Notes under the pieces: model-generated | Database searches by the model: none | What the model was told of the DNA's origin: nothing | Seen by the model: only the letters and a program-made list of their open reading frames with translations | Source of the DNA: JAIBJN01 sp035461525 | GTDB lineage: Bacteria; Actinomycetota; Thermoleophilia; Gaiellales; Gaiellaceae | Direction: 5' to 3' | Assembly: GCA_035461525.1 (NCBI GenBank) | Contig: DATHVD010000046.1 | Location: 1-64,000 of the forward strand | Length of the DNA stretch: 64,000 bases | Program-made: the position numbers and the translations under genes | Shown here: one piece after another, positions 1 to 9,860 of the stretch | Layout: each line of letters begins with the position of its first letter | Numbering within the stretch: the stretch's first letter is position 1

Positions 1-33
1 GGTAGCCCGGCCGCGCCCGCGAGCCGGCTCAGG

Positions 34-903
34 CTAGGCCGTGATCCTCCAGACCCACTTCGCGGGGGTCGGGTCGGGGTTACCGAAGGGGTCGATCGCG
101 CGGACCCGGAACGTGTGCTTCCCGACGCCGAGGTCCCTGTAGGTCTTGGGGGACGAGCAGCGCTTGAACTTCTGCCCGTCCAGCTTGCACCGGAACTTCG
201 AGCCGAGGATGGTGGACTTGAACTTGAACCTCGCCGTTCGGCTCGCGGTCGTCTTCGCCGGGTGCTTCGTGATCTTCGTCTGCGGCGGCGCGGTGGCGAA
301 GTTGTCGATCCTCGCCCCGCCGTAGCCGGCGATCCCGAACTGCATGCCCAGGGAGGCGGTCGGGAGGTTCTGGGCGACGAAGCCCTGCTCCGGCTTGTTG
401 TCGAAGTTGGTGTCGATGTGGGCGACGACCCTCGTGCCCTTTACCGCGACGTGCAACCGGCCCTGAAGGAACGGCGTCAGGAGGTCGGACACCCGTCCGC
501 TGGGCCAGGGCGAGCCGTTGTTCCCGTAGTACCAGTAGAGCCTCTCGAACGCCCCGTCCCCGTCGTTGTCCTGCACCTTGATGAAGACGTTGTTGGCGTT
601 GTTGGCGTACCGCAGCACGATGGCTGCGTACTGCGTCCCGGGTGCGCCGGCCGACACGTCGATGCACGCCTCGGTCGCCGTTCTCGGATTGAACGTGGCG
701 AGAGCCGTGTCGCTGTTCGCGTTCACGGCCGCGTTGTTGACGATGCCGATGTTGAGGTTCTGCAGGGCCCAGTTCGGGCCCAGGTTTGCGGCGTTCGGCC
801 GGTTGAAGTTGTCGAGCAGGACGCTGCAGTCGAACGCGTAGGCGCCCGGAGCAGCCATGAGCGCCGCACCCGTGACGGCGACGAGGACCGCGATCCTTCG
901 CAT
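34..903 (-). CDS. Secreted protein with C-terminal Ig-like repeat
   Basis: An exported protein of 289 residues, function unknown. The ATG at 903 is preferred over one 48 bases upstream because it is followed by a good signal peptide (MRRIAVLVAVTGAALMAAPG, cut near AYA) and has a GGAAGAG ribosome site just before it. The middle, about residues 25-195, looks like a beta-sandwich of the laminin-G/LamG-like kind with a DNFNRP start. The last 65 residues carry the pattern FRCKLDG, then a second Cys, then HTFRVRA and GNPDPTPA, an Ig-like module common in Thermoleophilia surface proteins; the two Cys probably form a disulfide. Domain names are by recognition only. Confidence 0.8.
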   Translation of the reverse strand: MRRIAVLVAVTGAALMAAPGAYAFDCSVLLDNFNRPNAANLGPNWALQNLNIGIVNNAAVNANSDTALATFNPRTATEACIDVSAGAPGTQYAAIVLRYANNANNVFIKVQDNDGDGAFERLYWYYGNNGSPWPSGRVSDLLTPFLQGRLHVAVKGTRVVAHIDTNFDNKPEQGFVAQNLPTASLGMQFGIAGYGGARIDNFATAPPQTKITKHPAKTTASRTARFKFKSTILGSKFRCKLDGQKFKRCSSPKTYRDLGVGKHTFRVRAIDPFGNPDPTPAKWVWRITA

Positions 904-957
904 CTCTTCCTTTCTGTGGAAACCGCATGAAACGGGGAGCGAGCCCCGCAACGCCGG

Positions 958-986
958 AGACTAGTCCTCTCCCGGAGTCGCTTCAA
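958..986 (-). promoter_or_regulatory. Promoter of the secreted Ig-tailed protein
   Basis: On the minus strand a -35 TTGAAG (986 to 981), a 17-base spacer and a -10 TAGTCT (963 to 958) lie upstream of the start at 903. The predicted leader of about 48 bases holds a CGGGG/CCCCG hairpin (933-948) and then the GGAAGAG ribosome site. Confidence 0.6.
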
Positions 987-996
987 TAGGTGCCGG

Positions 997-1013
997 GGCG
1001 GGTTTGGCCCGCC
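997..1013 (-). terminator. Hairpin after the thioesterase gene
   Basis: GGCGGG and CCCGCC form a perfect 6-bp stem with a 5-base loop, 17 bases past the stop of the thioesterase gene. There is no T-run, as is common for high-GC actinobacterial terminators. Confidence 0.5.
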
Positions 1014-1029
1014 GAACGTCTAGGTTTGC

Positions 1030-1452
1030 TCAGATTCGCTCGGCCGCGGCGATGGCCTGGGCCAGCCAGGCCGGCATCCGGGTCGGCCGCAGGGTCTGGG
1101 CGTTCACGCACGCGTGCGCGGTCCACCCGTCGGCGACGAGGCCCGGAGGCTCGCTCGTCCGCTCGATCGCGTACTCGAAGCGGAAGCGCGCCCCGCGCAG
1201 GTCGCGCGCGCGCACGTGGACGCGGAGCGCGTCGTCGAAGCGCGCGCCGTCGCGGTAGCGGACGTGCGCCTCGGCCGTGGTTGCGTCGACGCCCTGCTCG
1301 ACGAGCCCCTTGTAGCCGCCCTCGAAGCGTGCGAGGTAGGCGATCCGGGCGATCTCGAACCAGACGAGGTAGACGGCGTTGTGGACCACGCCCTGCGCGT
1401 CCGTCTCGCTGAAGCGCACGCGCAGGTCGGTGTGGAAACGGAAATCCCCCAT
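1030..1452 (-). CDS. Acyl-CoA thioesterase, hot-dog fold (YbgC/FadM type)
   Basis: A 140-residue single-domain hot-dog thioesterase, expected to hydrolyse acyl-CoA or aromatic acyl-CoA in the cytoplasm. The family signature is near the N-terminus: RVRFSETDAQGVVHNAVYL, where the Asp of SETD aligns with the catalytic Asp of 4-hydroxybenzoyl-CoA thioesterases, followed by the usual YLVWFEIAR helix. Length fits the family (130-150). It is transcribed divergently from the DUF4349-like lipoprotein, 61 bases away. The natural substrate cannot be told from sequence, and no partner genes are adjacent. Confidence 0.85.
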   Translation of the reverse strand: MGDFRFHTDLRVRFSETDAQGVVHNAVYLVWFEIARIAYLARFEGGYKGLVEQGVDATTAEAHVRYRDGARFDDALRVHVRARDLRGARFRFEYAIERTSEPPGLVADGWTAHACVNAQTLRPTRMPAWLAQAIAAAERI

Positions 1453-1513
1453 CGGAGGCGGAACTTTCGCAGCCCTGCCGGTGTCCTAGCAAGCGACCAC
1501 GAAGGAGGACACG

Positions 1514-2419
1514 ATGCCCAGGATCGCTCTCATTCTCATCACCGCCACGCTCGCCCTCGCCGCAGCCGCGTGCTCGGGAGGAGACGACGACGCCGGCTCG
1601 TCCGAGGACGCCGGTGCCGTGGCCGAGGCCACGGACGGCGGGATGGAGGCGCCAGTCTCGGACGAGGCGGCCGGGGACGACGCCGTCCTCGCCTCCGGGG
1701 GCTCCGGCGGGAATGTCTCCCTCCCCTCGGTCGGCCCCAACGTCATCCTGACGGCCGCCCTCACAGTCGCCGTCCCGCGCGACGAGTTCGAGGGCACGAT
1801 CGCCCGTGCGCGGACGATCGCCACCGGGCTCGGCGGCTTCGTGGTCGGCTCGAGCGCCTCCCAGGGCGACGAGCGCCGCCTCGTGCAGGGCCTGCTCGTC
1901 GTGCGGGTGCCCGAGCGGAGCTACGCCCGGACGCTCGAGCGCTTCTCCGACCTCGGCACGGTGGAGGCCCTGGAAGAGGACGGGCAGGACGTCTCGCAGG
2001 AGCTCGTCGACCTCGAGGCGCGAGCCCGGCATCTCGACGCGGTCGAGCGCCGCCTCCTCGAGCTCCTCGACCGGGCCGACAGCGTCGCCGAGGCGCTGAC
2101 CGTCCAGGGGCAGCTCAACGAGGTGCAGCTCCAGCTCGAGCAGGCGCGCGGGCGCCTGCGCCACCTCGAGGACCAGGTCGCCTACGCGACGATCACGCTC
2201 GAGGTGCACGAGGCCCAGGTCGAGGCCGCGGCCACGGGCGGGGGCGGCTGGGGAATCGTGGACGCGTGGCGCACGGCGGGCCACGGGTTCGTCACCGTCG
2301 TCGGCTGGATGCTGATCGCGGCCGCCACGGTCGCGCCGTTCCTCCTCGTCGGCGGGCTGGCTCTCCTCGCGGCCCGGATCGCGGGCCGTCGCGTGCGGCC
2401 CTTCCGCCGCAGCGCTTAG
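1514..2419 (+). CDS. DUF4349-like membrane-anchored lipoprotein
   Basis: A 301-residue lipoprotein of unknown role. The signal peptide ends in a lipobox with Cys20 (LAAAAC), followed by an acidic Gly/Asp/Glu linker. The body (about 70-250) has the DUF4349 look: a beta region, then a long Leu/Glu/Arg helix pair likely to be coiled coil, with a VAYATITLEV strand. A transmembrane segment follows near 255-285 (WMLIAAATVAPFLLVGG) with a basic tail. It would thus be tethered at both ends. The ATG at 1514 has a GGAGGA ribosome site. Family assignment is by eye. Confidence 0.75.
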   Translation: MPRIALILITATLALAAAACSGGDDDAGSSEDAGAVAEATDGGMEAPVSDEAAGDDAVLASGGSGGNVSLPSVGPNVILTAALTVAVPRDEFEGTIARARTIATGLGGFVVGSSASQGDERRLVQGLLVVRVPERSYARTLERFSDLGTVEALEEDGQDVSQELVDLEARARHLDAVERRLLELLDRADSVAEALTVQGQLNEVQLQLEQARGRLRHLEDQVAYATITLEVHEAQVEAAATGGGGWGIVDAWRTAGHGFVTVVGWMLIAAATVAPFLLVGGLALLAARIAGRRVRPFRRSA

Positions 2420-2470
2420 TGACACGGCCGCCGCGGGTATGGTCCGGGGCGGCGACGAACAGGAGGGCAG

Positions 2471-2890
2471 ATGGCGACTGGCAAGCAGGAGAAGGAGACC
2501 GAGGCCACGACGATCGAGCGCCTCTCGAAGCGCGGCGAGGAGACGTTCTCCCGGCTCGCGGACGAGCTGGCGAGGAACGAGCTCGTGTCGGACGCGCTGT
2601 CGCGCGCGGCGGCCGCGCGCGGGAGGCTCGACGGCGCCTCCAAACGGGCACTGAGCCAGGTGGGCCTCGCCTCGGCGGACGAGCTCGAGGCGCTCCGCAA
2701 GCAGGTCGAGCGGCTGGAGAAGCGCCTCGCGAAGCTCGAGGCGCCGGCGAAGCGGAAGCCGGCCGCGAAGAAGGCGACGACCCGGGCGCAGAAGACGGTG
2801 GAGAAGACCGCCTCGCCGGCGCCGGGGCGCGCCGTCGGGGGCGGCGCCGCCCGCGGCTCGAGCGCCGGCGGCGGGACGGCGGCCCGCTAG
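2471..2890 (+). CDS. Phasin-like coiled-coil protein with Lys/Ala tail
   Basis: A 139-residue protein without signal peptide or membrane segment. Residues 15-95 are charged helix with a heptad-like stretch (LEALRKQVERLEKRLAKLE), and the tail is Lys/Ala-rich then Gly/Ala-rich, like histone-H1-type or phasin-like tails that bind DNA or storage granules. The start has a strong AGGAGGGC ribosome site, and a possible -10 TATGGT lies at 2438. It ends convergently with the diacylglycerol kinase gene: both stops use the same CTAG (2887-2890). Function unknown. Confidence 0.65.
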   Translation: MATGKQEKETEATTIERLSKRGEETFSRLADELARNELVSDALSRAAAARGRLDGASKRALSQVGLASADELEALRKQVERLEKRLAKLEAPAKRKPAAKKATTRAQKTVEKTASPAPGRAVGGGAARGSSAGGGTAAR

Positions 2891-3813
2891 GAGGCGGGAA
2901 CGCGGAGGCGGAGGGCGCCCGGGACGATCTCGAAAATCGCGGGCGTCGTTCCCGGCTGCTCACCGTCCAGCTCGACGGGAATCGGCGTCGCCGCGTCCAC
3001 GAAGACGCGCGCGCCGCGGAGCGCCTCTGCCTTCGGGTGGGGCAGGTGCGTCCCCCGGTAGACCTTCGGGAGGGTGAGCGCGAGGTCGCGGCGCGTGATG
3101 TCGCCGATCACGAGCACGTCGAGGAGCCCGTCGTCGGGCTCGGCGTCCGGGCACATCGCCATGCCGCCGCCGAGGTAGCGGCAGTTGGCGACGATCGCGT
3201 CGTAGAGGAGCCCGGAGCGGCGCTCGGAGTCCACGATCACCTCCATCTCGCTCGCGTGCCAGCGGGCGAAGACCGCCAGCGTCGCCCAGAGGAAGGACGC
3301 CTTGCCGCCGAGCGCCTTCGAGGACGTGTTCGCGCGCTGCGCGACGGCGCCGCTCATGCCGGCGCTGGCCGCGTTGACGAAGTGCGCCGTAACGTTCTCG
3401 CCGCTCCAGGCGCGGTACCTGATCCGACCGGCGTCGATCGTGCGCGTCGAGCCGGAGAGCGCGGCGGCGACCGCCCCTTCCAGCTTCCCCGAGATGCCGA
3501 AGTGGCGCACGAAGTCAGTGCCCGTCCCTCGCGGGAGCACCGCGAGCTCAGGCGCCCCGTCCTCCGGGGCGGCGAGGAGGCCGTTCGCGACCTCGTTGAC
3601 GGTGCCGTCGCCGCCGACCGCCACGACCAGCTCCGCGCCGTCGGCGGCGGCCGTGGCGGCGAGCTCGGCCGCGTGGCCGGGGCGCTCGCTGAAGACCGCC
3701 TCGCCGACGAGGCCGAGCTCCGCCGCCCGGTGGGCCAGCTCGGGCCAGAGCCGCCGCGTCGAGCCGTTCGCCGACGCCGGGTTGACGACGAAGACGACGC
3801 CGCCTTCGGGCAC
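2887..3813 (-). CDS. Diacylglycerol/sphingosine kinase-like lipid kinase
   Basis: A 308-residue soluble enzyme of the DAGK_cat (YegS/DgkB) family, likely phosphorylating diacylglycerol or a related lipid with ATP. Visible features are the N-terminal VFVVNPASANG loop, the nucleotide signature VAVGGDGTVNEV at about 56-67, PRGTGTDF at about 82-89, and a C-terminal beta-sandwich with DDGLLDV and the VELDGE turn. The start is a GTG whose first base is the last base of the TAG stop of the upstream phosphorylase gene (TAGTG), so translation is probably coupled. Confidence 0.88.
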   Translation of the reverse strand: MPEGGVVFVVNPASANGSTRRLWPELAHRAAELGLVGEAVFSERPGHAAELAATAAADGAELVVAVGGDGTVNEVANGLLAAPEDGAPELAVLPRGTGTDFVRHFGISGKLEGAVAAALSGSTRTIDAGRIRYRAWSGENVTAHFVNAASAGMSGAVAQRANTSSKALGGKASFLWATLAVFARWHASEMEVIVDSERRSGLLYDAIVANCRYLGGGMAMCPDAEPDDGLLDVLVIGDITRRDLALTLPKVYRGTHLPHPKAEALRGARVFVDAATPIPVELDGEQPGTTPAIFEIVPGALRLRVPAS

Positions 3814-4520
3814 TAGTCGCCGGTGACGACGGCGAGCGCGAGCTCGGTCATCTGGTCGACGGCCCCCTTCATCTCCTCGTCGGTGATGCGGACGAACTCG
3901 CCCTCGACGACGACGTCGCTGACGGTGAGCAGGCATCCCGCCTTCACCTTGCGGAGCGCGCCGAGCGTGAAGAGCACGGCCGCCTCCATCTCGACCGCGA
4001 GGATGCCCCGGTCGGACCAGCGCTGATACTGGCCCTCGTCGGAGTTGTAGAAGACGTCGCTCGAGACGATCGGCCCGACGCGCACCGGCGTCCCGAGCTC
4101 CTTGGCCGCGTGGACGGAAGCATGGACGAGGCTCCAGTCCGCCGTCGGCGCGTGCGGCTCGCCGACGATATGCGTCGCCGTCGCGTCGGCCGGCACCGCC
4201 GAGAGCGCGACGATGAGGTCGCCGAGCTCGAGGTCCGCCTGGAGCCCGCCGCACGTGCCGATTCGGAGCATGCGCTTCACTCCGAGCATGGCGAGCTCCT
4301 CGATCACGATGGCCGCCGAGGGGCAGCCCATGCCGGTCGCCTGCACGGACACGGGCTTCCCGCGGTACGTGCCGGTGTAGCCGAGCATCCCGCGCTCCCA
4401 GTTCCGCTGCTCGGCGTCGTCCAGGAAGGTCTCGGCGACGTACTTCGCGCGCAGGGGGTCGCCGGGGAGGAGGCAGGCCTCGGCGTAGTCGCCGGGCGCT
4501 GCGCGAACGTGGATAGGCAT
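3813..4520 (-). CDS. deoD: Purine-nucleoside phosphorylase, DeoD type
   Basis: A 235-residue enzyme that splits purine nucleosides with phosphate to give base and (deoxy)ribose-1-phosphate for salvage. It matches the trimeric/hexameric PNP family: MPIHVRAAPGD start, the phosphate-loop stretch YTGTYRGKPVSVQATGMG, RIGTCGG, the VEMEAA ribose-site motif, and the SD catalytic pair in LTVSDVV. The ATG at 4520 gives the usual family length; an upstream in-frame ATG at 4541 would add seven atypical residues. A -10-like hexamer ends six bases before the ATG, so the message may be leaderless. The lipid kinase gene follows in the same operon. Confidence 0.9.
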   Translation of the reverse strand: MPIHVRAAPGDYAEACLLPGDPLRAKYVAETFLDDAEQRNWERGMLGYTGTYRGKPVSVQATGMGCPSAAIVIEELAMLGVKRMLRIGTCGGLQADLELGDLIVALSAVPADATATHIVGEPHAPTADWSLVHASVHAAKELGTPVRVGPIVSSDVFYNSDEGQYQRWSDRGILAVEMEAAVLFTLGALRKVKAGCLLTVSDVVVEGEFVRITDEEMKGAVDQMTELALAVVTGD

Positions 4521-4525
4521 GGCGT

Positions 4526-4556
4526 TATCGTCCACGCGCATGGCGCGTCTGGTCAA
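4526..4556. promoter_or_regulatory. Overlapping divergent promoters of deoD and the GNAT gene
   Basis: Minus strand: TTGACC (4556 to 4551), an 18-base spacer, GACGAT (4532 to 4527), then six bases to the deoD ATG. Plus strand: TATCGT (4526-4531), then eight bases to the GNAT ATG at 4540. The two -10 elements share the bases ATCGT, so the two promoters should exclude each other. Confidence 0.5.
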
Positions 4557-5325
4557 GCAGCCTCGGCTCTCGCAGGTCCTCGCCTTCTGCGGCGAGGACC
4601 CGATCGAGCGGGTCTTCCTGGAGGACGTCGCCCGCCGCGGGCTCGGCCGCTTCACCGGACTGCGAGAGGGCGGGCGCCTCGTCGCGCTCTGTCACCTGGG
4701 CGCGAACCTCGTCCCCTCCGGGCCGGGCTCGGAGGCGTTCGCCGAGGTGGTCGCCGGCACCGAGCCGCGCATGCTCGTCGGGGAGGAGGGTGCGGTCACC
4801 AGCCTGTGGGAGACGGCCCGAGACGTCCTCCCCCAGCCGCTCGACGACCGGCCGGGCCAGCCCGTCTACGTCCTCGAGGAGCCGCCGGAGGCGGCCGGGA
4901 GCGGGCTCCGGCCGGCCCGCCTGGACGAGCTCGACGTCATCGTCGCGGCCGCGGCCGCCGCCTACCGAGAGGAGGTCGGGGTCGACGCCTACGCGCGCGA
5001 TCCCGCGCTCTTCGAGTGGCGGACCAGGGTGCAGATCGAGGAGGGGCGAAGCTGGATCTGGCTCGAGGGCGGGCGCATCCGCTTCAAGGCCGAGGCCTCG
5101 GCGCGGACGTCCGGTGCCGTCCAGCTCCAGCAGGTGTGGGTCGATCCCGACCTGCGCGGCCGGGGCTACGGCAAGCGTGGGCTCGCCGACCTCTGCCGGC
5201 TGCTCCTCGAGACGACCCCGGCCGTCTGCCTCTTCGTGCGCCCCGAGAACGTCCCGGCCATCGCCGTCTACGATGCCGTCGGCATGCGCCGCGCCGGCAC
5301 GTACCGCTCGCTCATCTTCGGGTAG
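4540..5325 (+). CDS. GNAT N-acetyltransferase (DUF4081-GNAT type)
   Basis: A 261-residue two-domain acetyltransferase of an actinobacterial type. The first half (about 1-125) is a degenerate GNAT-like domain resembling DUF4081. The second half has the acetyl-CoA motif VDPDLRGRGYGKRGL at about 195-210 and the closing FVRPENVPAIAVYDAVGM. The acceptor, which could be a small molecule or a protein N-terminus, is unknown. The ATG at 4540 is chosen because a TATCGT hexamer ends eight bases before it; another ATG at 4519 would lie inside the divergent deoD start. Confidence 0.85.
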   Translation: MARLVKQPRLSQVLAFCGEDPIERVFLEDVARRGLGRFTGLREGGRLVALCHLGANLVPSGPGSEAFAEVVAGTEPRMLVGEEGAVTSLWETARDVLPQPLDDRPGQPVYVLEEPPEAAGSGLRPARLDELDVIVAAAAAAYREEVGVDAYARDPALFEWRTRVQIEEGRSWIWLEGGRIRFKAEASARTSGAVQLQQVWVDPDLRGRGYGKRGLADLCRLLLETTPAVCLFVRPENVPAIAVYDAVGMRRAGTYRSLIFG

Positions 5326-5333
5326 GACACCTC

Positions 5334-6038
5334 GTGGCGTCCGAGCGGAACAAGCGACTGGCCCGGCGGGCGCTCGAGGAGATCTACGAGAAGGGCGATC
5401 TCGGCGCCGCCGACGAGCTCGTCCACCCCGAGTTCGTGGATCACGAGCCCGCGCACCCGGATTCGCCGACCGGACCGGAGAGCGTCAAGCGGACCGTGCG
5501 GAGCCTCCACGAGGCTTTCGCCGACCTTCGGTTCGAGGTCCGGGACGAGATCGCCGAGGGCGACAAGGTCGTCCAGCTGGTGGTCGTGAGCGGTCGCCAC
5601 GTCGGCCCGCTCATGGGCCGCGCGCCGACCGGGAGGGAGTTCGCAGTCCGGCACGTCTACGTCTGGCGGATCGCCGGCGGCAGGATCGCGGAGCACCGGG
5701 GAAGCCGGGACGACCTCGGGCTGCTCGGGCAGCTCGGGCTTCTCCCGGCCGGCGGGGGGCCGGAAGCCACGAGCGGGTGCTTGCGCGGCTCGCGGCCGGC
5801 GCCGATCAGGCGCTTCGAGCCGCGGTGGACCTCGCTCACTGCGGCAGCGCTCGTCCTCGCGATCTCGACCGTCGGCTGCGGCCGAGATCGCGACCCGCAA
5901 GCGCATTCCCTTCAACAGCTCGCGGACGACGTCCGCGCGGGCGAGGTCGACGCCGCGAAGCGTGTCGGCCACGTCGGAGCCCAACGATCCCTCGCTCCGC
6001 CGGCGCAGAAGTACCTGGACGCCACGTTCACGGAGTAG
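5334..6038 (+). CDS. SnoaL-like polyketide-cyclase-fold protein with extra C-terminal part
   Basis: A 234-residue reading frame from a GTG eight bases after the GNAT stop. Residues 1-135 are a clear SnoaL-like (NTF2-fold) domain: NKRLARRALEEIY, FVDHEP, a central EGDKVVQLVVVSG and the closing VWRIAGGRIAEHRG. Such proteins can act as cyclases, isomerases or have no known activity. The last 100 residues do not belong to the family. They contain a hydrophobic run ending in Cys (LTAAALVLAISTVGC) that resembles a lipoprotein signal, followed by about 50 residues of low similarity to anything I know. Readthrough into a decayed lipoprotein gene is one reading. Confidence 0.75.
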   Translation: MASERNKRLARRALEEIYEKGDLGAADELVHPEFVDHEPAHPDSPTGPESVKRTVRSLHEAFADLRFEVRDEIAEGDKVVQLVVVSGRHVGPLMGRAPTGREFAVRHVYVWRIAGGRIAEHRGSRDDLGLLGQLGLLPAGGGPEATSGCLRGSRPAPIRRFEPRWTSLTAAALVLAISTVGCGRDRDPQAHSLQQLADDVRAGEVDAAKRVGHVGAQRSLAPPAQKYLDATFTE

Positions 6039-6071
6039 GGAGCGGCGGTGACGCTCCTTGCGGAAGGCAAG
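6039..6071 (+). terminator. Tandem hairpins after the SnoaL-like gene
   Basis: GGAGCG/CGCTCC (6039-6057) and CTTGC/GCAAG with loop GGAAG (6057-6071) stand back to back immediately after the stop. The rest of the gap up to tilS (6072-6213) shows no gene. Confidence 0.5.
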
Positions 6072-6213
6072 AGCTCGGGCCAGCGTATGTTCCGGGCGTA
6101 CGGGCTGGCGACTTCGCCGCGACGTCTTGCTCGAGGCGCAACCGGCGCTGTAACGCGAAGGCTGCGACGCGGCGCCGCTCCCTGTAGCGCGCGCCGCCGC
6201 GCCCGCCGCTGAG

Positions 6214-6219
6214 TACGAT
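6214..6219 (+). promoter_or_regulatory. Leaderless -10 element of tilS
   Basis: TACGAT stands six bases before the GTG start; no ribosome site is visible. No clear -35 is seen. Confidence 0.45.
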
Positions 6220-6225
6220 CGTGGT

Positions 6226-7233
6226 GTGGACGCAGCCGCGCTCCGCGCGCGCATCGAGGAGCACGTCCGCCGAGCCGACCTGATCCCGCCCGGCGGCGAG
6301 GTCGTCTGCCTCGTCTCCGGCGGCCCGGACTCGACCTGCCTCCACCACGCGCTCACTGCGCTCGGATACCGCGCGTCGGCGCTGCACGTGAACCACAAGC
6401 TGCGGGGCGAGGAGTCCGAGGAGGACGCGCGCTTCTGCGCCGAGACGCTCGGCGCCGAGATCGTGGATGCGCAGCCGGCCGGTCGCGGCACCGAGGCCGA
6501 GCTGCGCGACCTTCGCTACGCGGTGGCGGCCGCGCGCTTGCGCGCGACGGGGCACACCGCGTCCGACCAGGTCGAGACGATCATCTTCCGCCTGGCCTCG
6601 AGCGGGACGACGACGGGCATCCGCGCGCGCCGCGACGACGGGATCGTGCGCCCGCTCCTGACGGTCTGGCGCGAGGAGACCGAGGACTACTGCCGCGCCG
6701 AGGGGCTCCCATACCGGCTCGACTCGTCCAACGCGGACACGGCGCGGGGTCTGATCCGGGGCGAGATCCTGCCGGCCCTGCGGCGGCTCCACCCGGCCGC
6801 CGAGCGCAACGTCCTCGCCGCCTTCGAGGCGCCCGCTCGGCTGCCGCGACCGGTGGAGAGAGCGGTGTTAGAGTTGCTCGCCTCTCGTGCGGGCTCCAAG
6901 CGTCTCGACCTCGGCGACGGCCGCGTGGCGGTGCGGGAGTACGAGAGCGTCTGGCTCGAGCGCGGCCCGGTGCCGCTCGAGGGCCGGGTGCGGTGGGGCC
7001 CCTGGGTGCTCGAGTCGCGGCGGCGGGGCCTGACCGTGCGCGGGTGGCGTCCCGGCGACCGGCTGGCCGGGAGGGGCAAGAAGGTGCAGGACGTCTTCGT
7101 CGACGCGCGGGTGCCGCGCTCCGAGCGCGAGGCCTGGCCGCTCGTCGTTCGCGGCGACGAGGTCGTCGCCGTCCCGGGGATCGCCGCCGCTCCGGGCTAC
7201 GAGGACGCGGTCTCGGGGGAGCGGCGGGAGTGA
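6226..7233 (+). CDS. tilS: tRNA(Ile)-lysidine synthetase
   Basis: A 335-residue enzyme that converts C34 of the AUA-reading tRNA-Ile to lysidine with ATP and lysine. The P-loop SGGPDST is at 31-37, HVNHKLRG at about 56-63, and the downstream RLDSSN motif before the substrate-binding region is present. From about 265 the TilS C-terminal domain appears (VRGWRPGDRLAGRGKKVQDV). Start GTG at 6226, where TACGAT ends six bases upstream. It heads the tilS-hpt-ftsH block that is widespread in Gram-positive bacteria, and its stop overlaps the hpt start. Confidence 0.93.
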   Translation: MDAAALRARIEEHVRRADLIPPGGEVVCLVSGGPDSTCLHHALTALGYRASALHVNHKLRGEESEEDARFCAETLGAEIVDAQPAGRGTEAELRDLRYAVAAARLRATGHTASDQVETIIFRLASSGTTTGIRARRDDGIVRPLLTVWREETEDYCRAEGLPYRLDSSNADTARGLIRGEILPALRRLHPAAERNVLAAFEAPARLPRPVERAVLELLASRAGSKRLDLGDGRVAVREYESVWLERGPVPLEGRVRWGPWVLESRRRGLTVRGWRPGDRLAGRGKKVQDVFVDARVPRSEREAWPLVVRGDEVVAVPGIAAAPGYEDAVSGERRE

Positions 7234-7799
7234 CCGTGAACGAGCTCACGGCCGCCGTCGAGGAGGTCCTCGTCGACGAGGAAACCCTTCAGGCCCGCAT
7301 CGCCGAGCTCGGCCGGGAGATCAGCGAGGACTACCGCGGCCGCGACCTCCTGCTGGTCGGCGTGCTCAAGGGCGCCGTCTTCTTCATGGCGGATCTCATG
7401 CGCCGGATCGAGGTCCCCTGCGAGGTGGACTTCATGGCCATCTCGAGCTACGGAGCGGGCATCGACTCCTCGGGGGTCGTCCGCATCCTCAAGGATCTCG
7501 ACGTGTCGATCGAGGGCCGGAACGTCCTCGTCGTCGAGGACATCATCGACTCGGGCCTCACGCTCTCGTACCTCCTCCGCAACCTCGAGTCGCGCGAGCC
7601 GGCGTCGCTCGAGATCTGCGCGCTCCTGACGAAGCCCGCGCGGCGCCAGATCGACATTCCCTGTCGCTACGTCGGCTTCGAGATCCCCAACCGCTTCGTG
7701 ATCGGCTACGGCCTCGACTTCGCCGAGCGGTACCGGAACCTCCGCTTCGTGGGCGTTCTGCGGGACGAGCTGGCGGCCCAGGCCGAGGGCCCGGCATAG
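7230..7799 (+). CDS. hpt: Hypoxanthine phosphoribosyltransferase
   Basis: An enzyme of 189 residues that salvages hypoxanthine/guanine with PRPP. The PRPP loop VVEDIIDSGLT is at 101-111, the flexible-loop Ser-Tyr pair is in ISSYGAG (71-77), and the C-terminal VGFEIPNRFVIGYGLDF strand-loop holds the purine-binding residues. The start is a GTG overlapping the tilS stop (GTGA); a second in-frame GTG two codons later is equally possible, with the purine-rich end of tilS as ribosome site. Its position between tilS and ftsH is conserved. Confidence 0.93.
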   Translation: MTVNELTAAVEEVLVDEETLQARIAELGREISEDYRGRDLLLVGVLKGAVFFMADLMRRIEVPCEVDFMAISSYGAGIDSSGVVRILKDLDVSIEGRNVLVVEDIIDSGLTLSYLLRNLESREPASLEICALLTKPARRQIDIPCRYVGFEIPNRFVIGYGLDFAERYRNLRFVGVLRDELAAQAEGPA

Positions 7800-7876
7800 G
7801 GGATTTCCTCATCCGGCGGCGCCGGGAAGCCGAAGAGGGGACTGCTACCCTTTTCTCCTAGGCTGAGGTCTCTAAT

Positions 7877-9850
<1,974 letters not shown>

Positions 9851-9860
9851 GATCTCCCGC

